A stretch of 64,000 nt of DNA from the NCBI GenBank assembly GCA_003056145.1, contig LSNL01000006.1, positions 107,167 to 171,166 on the forward strand, read 5' to 3'. Under the pieces are notes generated by a model. The model ran no database searches. It was not told the origin of the DNA and saw only the letters and a program-made list of their open reading frames with translations. The position numbers were made by a program, and so were the translations under genes. The stretch comes from Parcubacteria group bacterium M10-OD1-1 (GTDB taxonomy: Bacteria; Patescibacteria; Paceibacteria; Moranbacterales; UBA2206). This document shows, in pieces, positions 31,464-40,837 of the stretch. The first letter of the stretch is position 1. Every line of letters begins with the position of its first letter.

Positions 31464-33185
31464 TTAATCATTTTCTTCTGCCAATTCAATAGTCCCTTCT
31501 GTGACTCTTTCTATTTCCTCTACTGTTGAGAGTCCTTTTAAAACTTTTAAAATTCCATCTTGTCTCATCGTCAAAATCCCCATAGCTTCTTTCTCTTTAA
31601 TTAATAAATCTTCATTTCCATCTTCTTCGGTCATAATATTTTTAATATTCTCGTTAATTGGGATTACTTCATAAATAGCCACTCTCCCCTTTAAACCCGT
31701 CCCATTGCAAGCATCACATCCTTTGCCATGATAAAATTTAGCTTCTTTCAGAGAATTAATCCCATAATTTTTTAATTCTTCTATCGATATATTTTCCACC
31801 TCCTCTAAAATAGCTGTTCGAACAGATTGAGAAATTTTTTCTTCAGTTTTGCATTTCTCGCAAATTTTTCTAACCAGTCTTTGAGCTACAACTATTCGTA
31901 AAGAAGATGATAATAGAAATGGTTCTATTTTCATATCAATTAGTCGAGGAATAGCTCCAATAGCAGTATTAGTGTGTAAAGTAGAAAACATCAAGTGACC
32001 AGTTAGAGCTGCATGAACAGCCAATTCAGCTGTTTCCTGGTCTCTAATTTCTCCCACCATAATTACATTAGGATCTTGACGTAAAATAGTTCTAAGCCCG
32101 TTAGCAAAAGTATAACCTATATCTGGATTAATCTGACTTTGATTTAAACCCTCAATATTGTATTCAATTGGATCTTCTAAGGTAATGATATTTCTTTCTT
32201 CCTCATTTAAGATTTTTAAAAGAGCATACAAAGAAGTAGATTTACCACTGCCAGTTGGTCCAGTAAAAAGAATCATTCCATAAGTTTCTTTCAATGATTT
32301 TTTAATATCTTCCAGGGCCTTTCCCATCAAACCCAATGACTCAATACTACTCAACCCTCTACTTTTATCCAAAATCCTTAAAACTATTTTTTCTCCAGAA
32401 ATAACTGGTAAGGTAGAGACCCGAAAATCAATTTCTTTTTTACCGCTCGTAGTCCTAAAACGACCATCTTGAGGTTTTCTTTTTTCATCAATTTTTAAAT
32501 TAGCTAATATTTTTATTCGAGAAATAACCGCTGGACCAACTTCTTTAGGGATAAGTAAACTAAGATGTAATACTCCATCAATTCTAAAACGAACACGGTA
32601 ATCACCGTCCATAGGTTCTATATGAATATCACTCGCATTACTACTGATAGCATGACTAATAATTACCTGAACTAATTTAGTAACTGGTGCCTCTTTTAAA
32701 ATTTCATTTTTCCTCTCTTCTCTTTCACTCCCCCTTTTTTCTCCTTCAAAAACGACATTTTCCTTTAGCAACTTAACTGCTTCATCAACAATTTCTGAGG
32801 CTTTTCCATAATTAGCAACAATTTGATCAAAAATATCTGATTTAACAGCATAAATTTCTAATTCTATTTTTTCTTTTTCCGCAAAAAATCTCAAAGCATT
32901 TAAGGCGTTAATATCGCCTGGATTAACCATAGCTACTTTTACTAGATTCTTTTTCTTCTCGAAAGAAGCGATTTTATATTTTTTAGCTACTTCTTCAGAA
33001 ATTATATTAATTACTCGACTATCAATTTTTTTAGGAGCAACCTCTAAACTAGCAATTTCAGGAACATTGTCATTATTAGAGTTATTTACTGGCACGGATT
33101 TTTCTTTTATGGTAGATAAAAAAGGTGAGTTTTTTTTAATAACTTTGTTAATAGAAAAATTAATAGATTTTATATTTTTTTTCAT
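31464..33185 (-). CDS. pilB: Pilus extension ATPase PilB (locus 1)
   Basis: 573 residues, slightly short for PilB. An N-terminal domain with AKKYKIASFEKKKNLVKVAM (GspE/MshE-like, possibly nucleotide sensing), then VKLVQVIISHAISSNASDIHIEP-like helix, Walker A GPTGSGKSTSLYALL, Walker B NVIMVGEIRDQETAELAVHA and His box TGHLMFSTLHTNTA. A four-cysteine zinc site CEKCK..CDACNGTG (about 465-510) marks the extension ATPase class. It polymerises pilins on the PilC platform. It is downstream of pilO, and a receiver gene follows. Confidence 0.94.
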   Translation of the reverse strand: MKKNIKSINFSINKVIKKNSPFLSTIKEKSVPVNNSNNDNVPEIASLEVAPKKIDSRVINIISEEVAKKYKIASFEKKKNLVKVAMVNPGDINALNALRFFAEKEKIELEIYAVKSDIFDQIVANYGKASEIVDEAVKLLKENVVFEGEKRGSEREERKNEILKEAPVTKLVQVIISHAISSNASDIHIEPMDGDYRVRFRIDGVLHLSLLIPKEVGPAVISRIKILANLKIDEKRKPQDGRFRTTSGKKEIDFRVSTLPVISGEKIVLRILDKSRGLSSIESLGLMGKALEDIKKSLKETYGMILFTGPTGSGKSTSLYALLKILNEEERNIITLEDPIEYNIEGLNQSQINPDIGYTFANGLRTILRQDPNVIMVGEIRDQETAELAVHAALTGHLMFSTLHTNTAIGAIPRLIDMKIEPFLLSSSLRIVVAQRLVRKICEKCKTEEKISQSVRTAILEEVENISIEELKNYGINSLKEAKFYHGKGCDACNGTGLKGRVAIYEVIPINENIKNIMTEEDGNEDLLIKEKEAMGILTMRQDGILKVLKGLSTVEEIERVTEGTIELAEEND

Positions 33186-33248
33186 CTCTAATTATTAGTC
33201 TTTTTTTATTTCTAGACTTGCTTTTTATTTTAATTTTTTAGCCCCTAC

Positions 33249-34007
33249 TTAAGGAAGAAACGGATTAGTTTTTCCTTTGTCACTAACTTTTAATTTCCAA
33301 GGGAATGTTTTAATACTCTGGCTAATATCACTAATAACTTGAGTACCTATCTTACCACTTGGTAAAACAGTTTTACTAAAACTGTTATCTGATAACTGAA
33401 GTTTTTTTAGGACATCAAAATCAATAGCCATTTCAGCTAAAATAACCCTGTTAGTTGATTTATCTGGCTGAGCATTAGCAGCTGACTTTACATTAACTTC
33501 TTTAGATAACTTTAAAGTAGCCACATCATTATATCGATCTAACTGTCTTAAGTCATTAAAAAATTGCTTAATAGAACTATAGCTACCAGAAAGTTTCATA
33601 TGCACTTCTACTTTTCGTGAAATAGGAAAAAGTGTTTGTTTTCGAGAATTAATTTGAACTAAATTATTCACTTTCAATGGTTTAACTACAATATCAAAAA
33701 CTCCTAAATGATAAACTGAAGCTAGCATATTTAGATTATCAATCAGTTTCTCTTCTCCTATCTTTTCAGGAATAAACCGATAAAGAATAGCTTTCTTTAG
33801 AGAGACTAGATCTATTTGAGCTGAAATTTCATTAGCTTTCTTCTGCATATTATCAATTGACAATATTTTTTCTTGGTATTGTTTTAATTGAGTATATTCA
33901 TCTTTAACTCCATTGACCCCGTTACTATATTGAGGATGCACAAACCAAATTAAAAGAACGATAGTCAAAATGATTATTATAGGTGTAATTAATATTTTTA
34001 GTTTCAT
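33249..34007 (-). CDS. pilO: PilO-like inner-membrane alignment protein (locus 1)
   Basis: The product has 252 residues: one N-terminal membrane helix (about 5-24: ITPIIIILTIVLLIWFV), a coiled coil (VKDEYTQLKQYQEKILSIDN) and a C-terminal ferredoxin-like domain with LSGSYSSIKQFFNDLRQLDR, the typical PilO-type signature. It forms heterodimers with PilN and links PilM to the envelope. It starts 36 bases after the pilN stop. Sequence divergence is high, so the call relies on order and topology. Confidence 0.78.
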   Translation of the reverse strand: MKLKILITPIIIILTIVLLIWFVHPQYSNGVNGVKDEYTQLKQYQEKILSIDNMQKKANEISAQIDLVSLKKAILYRFIPEKIGEEKLIDNLNMLASVYHLGVFDIVVKPLKVNNLVQINSRKQTLFPISRKVEVHMKLSGSYSSIKQFFNDLRQLDRYNDVATLKLSKEVNVKSAANAQPDKSTNRVILAEMAIDFDVLKKLQLSDNSFSKTVLPSGKIGTQVISDISQSIKTFPWKLKVSDKGKTNPFLP

Positions 34008-34043
34008 TTTTATTTTTTTAATATTTATAAATTAATAATCTGT

Positions 34044-34568
34044 TTATTTTAATTTTAATTTAATAATAAAATGAACCTCTCCTGTCTGAGTATCTAAAAA
34101 ATTATTACCTGGAACTACAGTTATGAAAAAACTGTCTTCCTTAAAACTTAAAATTTGCCTAGCGACTGAATAAAAGCTACCACTAATACAATTCAATAGA
34201 ATAATATTTTTAGTTTTATCATAATTAAGCGATTCTAAATGAACAGCTGGAATCATGGCTGATTCTATATTATTTAATATCTCATTCATATCCTCCCGTT
34301 GAGCTAACATCTTTTTTGCTACTGATGTTCTATTCTTGAAATCTAAAACATCATTTACTTTTCCAGCTAAAACTTTTTTATATTTAATTTGATATTGGCT
34401 TTTAGCCACTTGGACTTGAGCAGCTACTTTTTTTTGTAAAACGATTAGTCCTCCATAAACAATAATAGTTACAGTTAAAGCTATAATAGCAATAACCATT
34501 CCTTTTTTAGGAGGTCTTTTATTATTTCTATTTTCTTGATTACCAATGGCTAAATTTATATTGGACAT
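34044..34568 (-). CDS. pilN: PilN-like protein (locus 1)
   Basis: The product has 174 residues. After a short cytoplasmic tail that begins MSNINLAIGNQ (PilN contacts PilM through such a tail, which usually reads INLLP), there is one membrane helix (about 24-45), a helical stretch and a small alpha/beta domain. It lies between pilM and pilO in the standard order. The tail is less canonical than in the locus 2 copy (INLIPR). Confidence 0.72.
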   Translation of the reverse strand: MSNINLAIGNQENRNNKRPPKKGMVIAIIALTVTIIVYGGLIVLQKKVAAQVQVAKSQYQIKYKKVLAGKVNDVLDFKNRTSVAKKMLAQREDMNEILNNIESAMIPAVHLESLNYDKTKNIILLNCISGSFYSVARQILSFKEDSFFITVVPGNNFLDTQTGEVHFIIKLKLK

Positions 34569-34614
34569 ATTTTTTATTTAAATTATTTTTTCTTTTTATT
34601 TTTATTATTTATTT

Positions 34615-35700
34615 CTATGACTTATTTGTATTTATACCCATTAAAGCCAAGCCAACAGCAACTGAAAACTGAGCTTTTATTTTATCAATTACAGATTCTA
34701 ACTCACTATCGTATTCTACCCGACTAAAAGGATTCCCAATAACTGTCTTCATATTTAGTTTAGTTTGAAAAAAATTATCAATTCCTTGCAAATTAGCCGT
34801 CCCACCAGATAAAATTAAAGCATCAATATGAATATTTGGATCCTCTTTCAAAATAGTTGCCAAAATTCTAGCTATCTCTTCCGCAATAGATTCTAAATTA
34901 GGAAATTTAATGCTTGATTCTTTACTAAAGAAAGACTTTTCTGAAATTTTCATTTCTTCGGCTCTTTTTTCTGAAATACCTAAACTCTTAGCAATAGTAT
35001 CGGTTAAATCAAATCCACCAGCATCAATATTACGATTAATTTTTAGGACGCCCCTTTCAACATAGATGATATTACAAACGCTTGCCCCAATATCTACTAT
35101 TATAAATCGTCCTTTATCTTTTCCAATTAACGAATTAATCATCGCTAAATTTTCTATTTCTATTCCAGCAGGAATAAGTCCTACTTCTCTAACGACTTTT
35201 TCATAAGCATTAATTTTGCTCTTAGAAGCCACCACTAAGAGGATTCGAATTTTATTTTTAACTTCGGGTTTAGTTTTTTTCTCTTTAGCCTGACTTTCAC
35301 CTTTAATAATCTCCCAACTCAAAACTACTTCATCTAATGAAGTCGGGATATATTTAGTAGCTTCAAATTTCACCGCCTGTTCTATATCCTCATCTGGCAT
35401 ATTTGGTAATTCAATTAAAGTAATCAATCCGCCAAAAGCAGGAATGGCAATGTAAGCATTTTTACTTTTAAACTTACTCTCTTGAATGATTCTTTTTAGA
35501 TACTTAGGTAAAATTATTTTAAAAAATTCTGAATCATTATCATTATTTTTATCGCCTACATTTTTATCGCCTATCTTTATCCAAGCATAATTAACTAAAC
35601 GAGGCTTATCCCCTTTCATCTCTAACTCCACTATTTTTAAGCTAGAAGTTCCGATATCTATTCCAAGAAAATTTTTGTTTTTGAAATTAAAACCTAGCAT
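34615..35700 (-). CDS. pilM: PilM, actin-like cytoplasmic pilus assembly ATPase (locus 1)
   Basis: The product has 361 residues with an actin/FtsA-like fold: phosphate-1 loop FLGIDIGTSSLKIVEL, phosphate-2 FIIVDIGASVCNIIYV and adenosine loop ALILSGGTANLQGID. ATP binding and contact with the PilN tail are known for the family. It is the first gene of T4P locus 1; the divergent clpC starts 190 bases away, so the region between holds promoters for both directions. Confidence 0.92.
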   Translation of the reverse strand: MLGFNFKNKNFLGIDIGTSSLKIVELEMKGDKPRLVNYAWIKIGDKNVGDKNNDNDSEFFKIILPKYLKRIIQESKFKSKNAYIAIPAFGGLITLIELPNMPDEDIEQAVKFEATKYIPTSLDEVVLSWEIIKGESQAKEKKTKPEVKNKIRILLVVASKSKINAYEKVVREVGLIPAGIEIENLAMINSLIGKDKGRFIIVDIGASVCNIIYVERGVLKINRNIDAGGFDLTDTIAKSLGISEKRAEEMKISEKSFFSKESSIKFPNLESIAEEIARILATILKEDPNIHIDALILSGGTANLQGIDNFFQTKLNMKTVIGNPFSRVEYDSELESVIDKIKAQFSVAVGLALMGINTNKS

Positions 35701-35827
35701 TTTTTATTTTTAAAATTTTATATTTATTGATTGATTAAATAATACACTATTTTTTAAAATTTATCTACTCTTAATTAATGAAGTTATCCACACTTTCTTA
35801 TTTTCATTTCTAACCTTCAAAATATAT

Positions 35828-35856
35828 TTGACATTTGCTCGTTTTAAAAATAAACT
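35828..35856 (+). promoter_or_regulatory. Consensus promoter of clpC-comF
   Basis: TTGACA (35828-35833), a 17-base spacer, and TAAACT (35851-35856). The ATG of clpC lies 34 bases further on. No CIRCE or CtsR-type operator was seen. Confidence 0.65.
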
Positions 35857-35890
35857 ATAAACATCTTTAATTTAACTATTCTCAGTTTTT

Positions 35891-38473
35891 ATGATAAAAA
35901 AAAGTACCCCCTCTTTATTCGAAAAATCTAATAAGCGATTGACTAATCATGCTAAAATTTCTCTTTTACAAGCTCAGGATATTGCTAATCAATTAGGAGA
36001 TAAAAAAGTAAAAAATATTCATCTTTTTTATTCTATTTTCTGTGAAGAAGGCAGTATGGGTTCTATTATTATGCAGGATTTAGGTATTAAAAAAAAATTT
36101 TTTAATACCTACCTAAAAACTTTAAATCCTCCTTCTGCTTCTCAAAAAACTAAGCTTATTAATAACCTTCAAAAAATTTCTACTTCTCTAAAAAATACTC
36201 TTCTACGAGCTCATGTCATCGCAAAAGAATTAAATTACGCTTATGTTGGAACTGAACATTTAGTTTATACACTTTTAGAATCCAAAAATAAAGAAATATC
36301 TTCTATCCTTTCTAAGCTTAAAGAAAAATCCATCAACCCTCATCAAATAAAAGAAGCTCTCAGGGAGACTAGTCAACCTCAAAATAGTTTGATAGCTAAA
36401 AAGAATTTTAATTTTAATTTTAATAATGAATTTATGTCCAATATTCCTTCCGATACTCCCGCTAACTTAACAGCTGGACACCTTGACCTAACTCAATTTA
36501 TTAAAAATAATAAAAAAACTTCTCCTACTCCCTACACGGATAATTTCTGCCTTAATATAAATAAAAGAGTAACTGAAAAAAAAGAAATCATCATTGGAAG
36601 AAAAAAGGAACTTCAAAGAATTATTCATATTTTAGGTCGGAAAAATAAAAATAATCCGCTTTTACTGGGTTATCCAGGAGTAGGAAAAACAGCTATTATT
36701 TATGGCTTAGCTCAATTAATTAACACTGGACAAGTACCTACTTTTCTTCTAGAAAAAAGAATTATGAGCTTAGATATTGCCTCTTTAATTGCTGGAACTA
36801 GCTTCAGAGGAGAATTTGAAACTCGCCTGAAAGAAATTTTAAAAGAAATAACTACCCATAAAAATATCATTCTCTTTATTGATGAGCTTCATACTATTGT
36901 AGGAGCTGGCAATATTCCTGGAGGTTTAGATTTAGCTAATATTCTTAAACCAGCTTTAGCCGAAGGAAATTTTAAGTTAATTGGAGCAACTACCTTTTCT
37001 GAATATAAAAAATACATCGAAAAAGATACCGCGCTAGAAAGACGCTTCCAATCAGTCGCTATTCAAGAACCTTCTTTAGTTGAAACTAAAAAAATTCTCT
37101 TAGGTGTTAAAAAACACTATGAAGATTTTCATAATGTTTCTATTTCTTCAGAAGTCATTGATTTATCTGTTGAGCTTTCTGACCGCTATTTAAAAAATCG
37201 CTACTTACCTGATAAAGCAATTGACATCTTAGATGAAGCAGCTTCCAATCTACGGTCTCAACGAAAAATATCAGCTACGGAAATTAAACTTCGTCAAATC
37301 CAAAAAAGAAAACAACAACTTACCGAAGAAAAAGAAAATTTAATCAATTTAGAAAATTATCAACGAGCATCTGAAATCCAAGAGTTAGAAAAAAAAGATC
37401 TTCATCAAATTACATTGATTAAGAAGCAACTAGCTCTAACTAAACAAAAAAACCGAAAAGAAATTAAGCCAGTAGATATTTTTAAAACTTTTTCTCATAT
37501 TTCTGGTATTCCAGAAGAGAAATTAGCTCAATCTAATAGTAAAAAAATTAAAAACTTAGGTAAAAAATTAGCTCAACAAATAATTGGACAGAGTAAATCT
37601 CTTGAGAAAATTCATAATGCCATTTTGAGATCCCAGTCAGGAATTAGCAATCTAGATCGTCCTTTAGGCTCTTTTCTTTTTATGGGTCCCACTGGTATTG
37701 GAAAAACACTAACAGCTAAAACTCTAGCTCAAGAGCTATTTTCTAACTCTGCTTCTTTAATTCGCATTGATATGAGCGAATTTATGGAACGACACACTAT
37801 TTCTTCTCTTATTGGCTCTCCTGCTGGTTATGTTGGCTACGGAGAAGGTGGAAGATTAACTGAAAAAGTTAAAAAGAATCCTTATTCTGTAGTTTTATTT
37901 GATGAAATAGAAAAAGCTCATCCAGATATTCATAATATTCTCCTCCAAATTTTAGAGGATGGTCTATTAACTGACGCTGAGGGAACAGAAATAAACTTTA
38001 AAAATACTTTAATAATTTTGACTACTAATATTGGAACTAACGATTTTACAACTGCTGCTAAAATTGGATTTGAATCCAAAAAATCTATTCCTTTTACTTC
38101 TCAATTTAAAAGTATCGAGGCAACTGCCCTTAGAGCACTAAAGAAAAAAATTAGACCAGAGCTTATTAACAGGTTGGATAATATTCTAGTTTTTAACCCT
38201 CTTAATATTAAAGAGTTAAAAAAAATTACTGAGCTAGAAATTAAAAAAGTTAAAGCCAGACTAAAAAAACAAGATATAAAATTATTGGTAGCAACTCCAG
38301 TTCTTCATCAAATAGCTCAAAAAAGTCTCTCTGCTAATCAAGGAGCTAGATTAGTTAGAAAAAATATTCAAGAAATGATTGAGAATAAGATTGCTGAAAT
38401 GATTATTCATGAACGAATACAGCACCAGCAAATAACTATTAAACTAAAGAATAATAAACTTAATTTTTCTTAG
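35891..38473 (+). CDS. clpC: AAA+ unfoldase ClpC/ClpB-type ATPase
   Basis: The product has 860 residues. The N-terminal Clp-N repeats lie at about 15-160. The first AAA module has Walker A GYPGVGKTA and Walker B ILFIDELHTIVG. A short middle coiled coil (about 470-530: EKENLINLENYQRASEIQEL) follows. The second AAA module has Walker A GPTGIGKT, Walker B VVLFDEIEKAH and sensor GARLVRK. The short middle domain suggests ClpC rather than ClpB; ClpP is not in the window. It would unfold proteins for ClpP or act as a disaggregase. Plus strand, divergent from pilM; comF starts 37 bases downstream. Confidence 0.9.
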   Translation: MIKKSTPSLFEKSNKRLTNHAKISLLQAQDIANQLGDKKVKNIHLFYSIFCEEGSMGSIIMQDLGIKKKFFNTYLKTLNPPSASQKTKLINNLQKISTSLKNTLLRAHVIAKELNYAYVGTEHLVYTLLESKNKEISSILSKLKEKSINPHQIKEALRETSQPQNSLIAKKNFNFNFNNEFMSNIPSDTPANLTAGHLDLTQFIKNNKKTSPTPYTDNFCLNINKRVTEKKEIIIGRKKELQRIIHILGRKNKNNPLLLGYPGVGKTAIIYGLAQLINTGQVPTFLLEKRIMSLDIASLIAGTSFRGEFETRLKEILKEITTHKNIILFIDELHTIVGAGNIPGGLDLANILKPALAEGNFKLIGATTFSEYKKYIEKDTALERRFQSVAIQEPSLVETKKILLGVKKHYEDFHNVSISSEVIDLSVELSDRYLKNRYLPDKAIDILDEAASNLRSQRKISATEIKLRQIQKRKQQLTEEKENLINLENYQRASEIQELEKKDLHQITLIKKQLALTKQKNRKEIKPVDIFKTFSHISGIPEEKLAQSNSKKIKNLGKKLAQQIIGQSKSLEKIHNAILRSQSGISNLDRPLGSFLFMGPTGIGKTLTAKTLAQELFSNSASLIRIDMSEFMERHTISSLIGSPAGYVGYGEGGRLTEKVKKNPYSVVLFDEIEKAHPDIHNILLQILEDGLLTDAEGTEINFKNTLIILTTNIGTNDFTTAAKIGFESKKSIPFTSQFKSIEATALRALKKKIRPELINRLDNILVFNPLNIKELKKITELEIKKVKARLKKQDIKLLVATPVLHQIAQKSLSANQGARLVRKNIQEMIENKIAEMIIHERIQHQQITIKLKNNKLNFS

Positions 38474-38510
38474 TTTTAAACATCTATTTAATTATTGATA
38501 AAAAAAATTA

Positions 38511-39266
38511 GTGCCATTAGAAATTTTTTCCAACAGTAAAAAATTAATTTTAGACACTCTTTTCCCTATTAACTGCTTATCCTGTCAAAAATCTAATTAT
38601 TGGCTCTGTGATGATTGCTGGAAAAAAATAGCTACTCTCTCTTCTCAAGTTTGTCCTTATTGTGAAAAAAATATTTCAACTAGTGGTAAAATTTGTTCTT
38701 ATTGTCGCTCTCAATTAATAGCTCGCAATCAACCTGATTTTTTAGATGCTTTAATAGTCGCTACTCATTATTCTAAAAATAATTTAGCTCGTCTAATTCA
38801 TATTTACAAATATAATTTTATAACTGAGCTAGCCTCTCCTTTAGCTAAAATAATGGTTACCGCTTTATTAAAAAATCATCTTCCTCTGCCTGATTTAATA
38901 ATTCCCATCCCTCTTCATCCTCGTCGGTTAAGATGGCGAGGATTTAACCAAGCGGAGCTCTTAGCCAAAGAGCTAAAAAATACTCTTTTACCTGGATTTC
39001 CTCTCATTTTAAGGAATGATTTAATTATTAGAAAAAAATATACTTCCCCTCAAATGAAAATAAAAAACTATGCCCAAAGAAAACAAAATATTAAAAATAT
39101 TTTTTTCGTTCCCTCAAAAAAAAATAATCCTTTACAAAACAAGACTATTTTATTAGTAGATGACATCTGTACTACGGGTTCTACTATTATGGAAAGTGCT
39201 AAAATACTTAAACAGGCTGGAGCTAAAAAAGTTTTTGGGATTGTAATCGCCCGCCAAGAGCAATAA
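38511..39266 (+). CDS. comF: ComF family protein (phosphoribosyltransferase-like, DNA uptake)
   Basis: 251 residues; GTG start at 38511. The N-terminal half holds three zinc-type pairs: CLSCQ..CDDC, CPYCEK and CSYCR (about 22-70). The C-terminal phosphoribosyltransferase fold carries LLVDDICTTGSTI with the PRPP-binding motif. In naturally competent bacteria ComF is needed for internalisation of single-stranded DNA. With two type IV pilus loci nearby, a role in DNA uptake is plausible. It is probably cotranscribed with clpC. Confidence 0.9.
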   Translation: MPLEIFSNSKKLILDTLFPINCLSCQKSNYWLCDDCWKKIATLSSQVCPYCEKNISTSGKICSYCRSQLIARNQPDFLDALIVATHYSKNNLARLIHIYKYNFITELASPLAKIMVTALLKNHLPLPDLIIPIPLHPRRLRWRGFNQAELLAKELKNTLLPGFPLILRNDLIIRKKYTSPQMKIKNYAQRKQNIKNIFFVPSKKNNPLQNKTILLVDDICTTGSTIMESAKILKQAGAKKVFGIVIARQEQ

Positions 39267-39307
39267 TAAAATACTTCTATTTTTTTATTATCTCCCCTAT
39301 TTTAGTT

Positions 39308-39733
39308 TTATTTCCAGCTAGTATAAAAATTTTTCCTTTCTTCTAGCCAGTTGATAACCGATTCTTTCAAACTAATTGGAAAAATTAAAGTCTTTACTAA
39401 AAACTCTTTTTCTATCCAAGCAAATTCTAAGTGATCTTCTAATGCCTGCACCTTTTGCTCCTCTGTTTCCGCACTAAAAACTAGATTGATTTCTTGTTTA
39501 GATTCTCCGTTTTGTTGAAAAGAGTTTTCACTAGCTCCAATAAAATTTATTTTTTTAATTTCCATTCCAAGCTCCTCTTTTAACTCTCTTTTGAGAGCTT
39601 CTACTGTATCTTCTCCTTTTTCTAAATGCCCTCCTGGAAAATAATAATAATCTTTATCTTTCAATTTGCAAAGAAGAATTTTATCATCTTTCAAAATAAC
39701 CCCTCGTGCAATAACTTCAAATGTAGTTTCCAT
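39308..39733 (-). CDS. NUDIX hydrolase
   Basis: 141 residues. A clear Nudix box starts at GGHLEKGEDTVEAL (about residue 34) and ends KRELKEELGM, matching GX5EX7REUXEEXGU with the metal-binding glutamates. It hydrolyses nucleoside diphosphates linked to another group, for example oxidised dNTPs or ADP-ribose; the substrate cannot be called. It faces comF end to end with about 40 bases between. It lies 20 bases downstream of the next gene on the minus strand. Confidence 0.9.
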   Translation of the reverse strand: METTFEVIARGVILKDDKILLCKLKDKDYYYFPGGHLEKGEDTVEALKRELKEELGMEIKKINFIGASENSFQQNGESKQEINLVFSAETEEQKVQALEDHLEFAWIEKEFLVKTLIFPISLKESVINWLEERKNFYTSWK

Positions 39734-39753
39734 TTTTAAAAAAAATTAATTAA

Positions 39754-40341
39754 TTACAGCTTTAATAACCTTTCTAGTGTTTCTACTAGACCTGGTTCAT
39801 GTTTTTCTTCTGAAACATAATTTAGTAGTATCTCTCTAATTTTTACTGGATCTTGATCATCAATAGGAATATGAATATAAGGTGTTAAATAACTTTCTAG
39901 ATGAAGACTAATTACTCTAATTTTATTTGGTTCATAAAAAATCCAAAAAGATTTTATATTATCAAATAAATATATTTCCCGACCGACAATGATTCCATTA
40001 TAAGTTATTCTAAAATCTAATGTTCTAGGTTCTTTGTTAATATAAATATAGCCCACTACTCCAATAAGAATAAAAGTAATCGCCATAATAATTCCATTGG
40101 TATAGATAGCGTAAGCAATAATAGCAATTAGAAGAAAGGCTAAATAGATATACCACTTTTTATCCCTCGGAAAAGTCTCAAATTCTGGAGCTTGCCAATG
40201 CAAAAAAACATCTTCAGAATATTCTTCAATTAATTTATTTTTTGGTTGATTTAATTGTTTATTTTTTTCTTCCAACTGATTAAATTTATTTTCATAATTA
40301 GACTCGTTTAAATCAGTTCTCCTAGTTTGTTTAATATACAT
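39754..40341 (-). CDS. Conserved membrane protein with PH-like C-terminal domain
   Basis: 195 residues. A hydrophilic N-terminus with a W-x-A-P-E-F motif (LHWQAPEFET) comes before two membrane helices (about 65-100). The cytoplasmic beta-rich C-terminal domain (TLDFRITYNGIIVGREIYLF) resembles bacterial PH-like or DUF5673 proteins. Similar proteins are frequent in Patescibacteria near core genes; the role is unknown. Start by ATG at 40341, no Shine-Dalgarno site. Confidence 0.65.
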   Translation of the reverse strand: MYIKQTRRTDLNESNYENKFNQLEEKNKQLNQPKNKLIEEYSEDVFLHWQAPEFETFPRDKKWYIYLAFLLIAIIAYAIYTNGIIMAITFILIGVVGYIYINKEPRTLDFRITYNGIIVGREIYLFDNIKSFWIFYEPNKIRVISLHLESYLTPYIHIPIDDQDPVKIREILLNYVSEEKHEPGLVETLERLLKL

Positions 40342-40535
40342 ACTCTTATCCTCGCCATTATTTTATAATTTTATCTTAACATATTTACAACTGTCTTCAT
40401 AGCTGTTATGCTATTATTGTTAAATAATTTTCTAACTCTACTCAGATCTGTCTGTTTCGGATAAAAAAATCTAGCAATTACTTAGAAAAATTAGTTTTAA
40501 AATTATTTCTAAAAAGATCCATCATTTAATCTTAC

Positions 40536-40625
40536 GGAGAGATGGCAGAGCGGTCGAATGCACCGGTCTTGAAAACCGGAGTCCTTTCGCGAGGACCGTG
40601 AGTTCGAATCTCACTCTCTCCGCCA
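40536..40625 (+). tRNA. tRNA-Ser (anticodon TGA), CCA encoded
   Basis: The cloverleaf starts GGAGAGATGGCAGAGCGGTC, anticodon loop CTTGAAA, long variable arm GTCCTTTCGCGAGGAC and T-arm GTGAGTTCGAATCTCAC. The acceptor stem is 7 bp perfect, discriminator G, CCA encoded. An open frame on the opposite strand is an artefact. Confidence 0.96.
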
Positions 40626-40633
40626 AATTTAAA

Positions 40634-40770
40634 TTCTGCCAGAAACGGCAGAATGTAGAGTGTCGCAAAATGACACAAACGACGCGCTTTACGCCAATGG
40701 GATTTTCTTTAAAGAAAATCCCCAATAGAAAGCGAAACACTGCATACTGTTTCTCGCTCGTTAAAAGCGC
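40634..40770. repeat. Palindrome-rich stretch downstream of tRNA-Ser
   Basis: The hairpin ATTCTGCC/GGCAGAAT (about 40634-40656) is followed by a perfect palindrome GATTTTCTTTAAAGAAAATC (about 40702-40721) and an inverted repeat AAACA/TGTTT near 40739-40752. The stretch is less AT-rich than its surroundings. It could be the processed end of the tRNA transcript or the boundary of an inserted segment. Confidence 0.4.
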
Positions 40771-40837
40771 ATAAGCTAAAAAGCCTCCTTGTACACAAAT
40801 TATTGATTACTGGTAAAGTTTTAATCTTAAAAAAAAT

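Noticed and set aside
40522..40740. 72-codon minus-strand frame with an ERVRFELTV-type stretch
   Set aside because: It is antisense to tRNA-Ser; this stretch is a well-known false protein created by tRNA-Ser genes.
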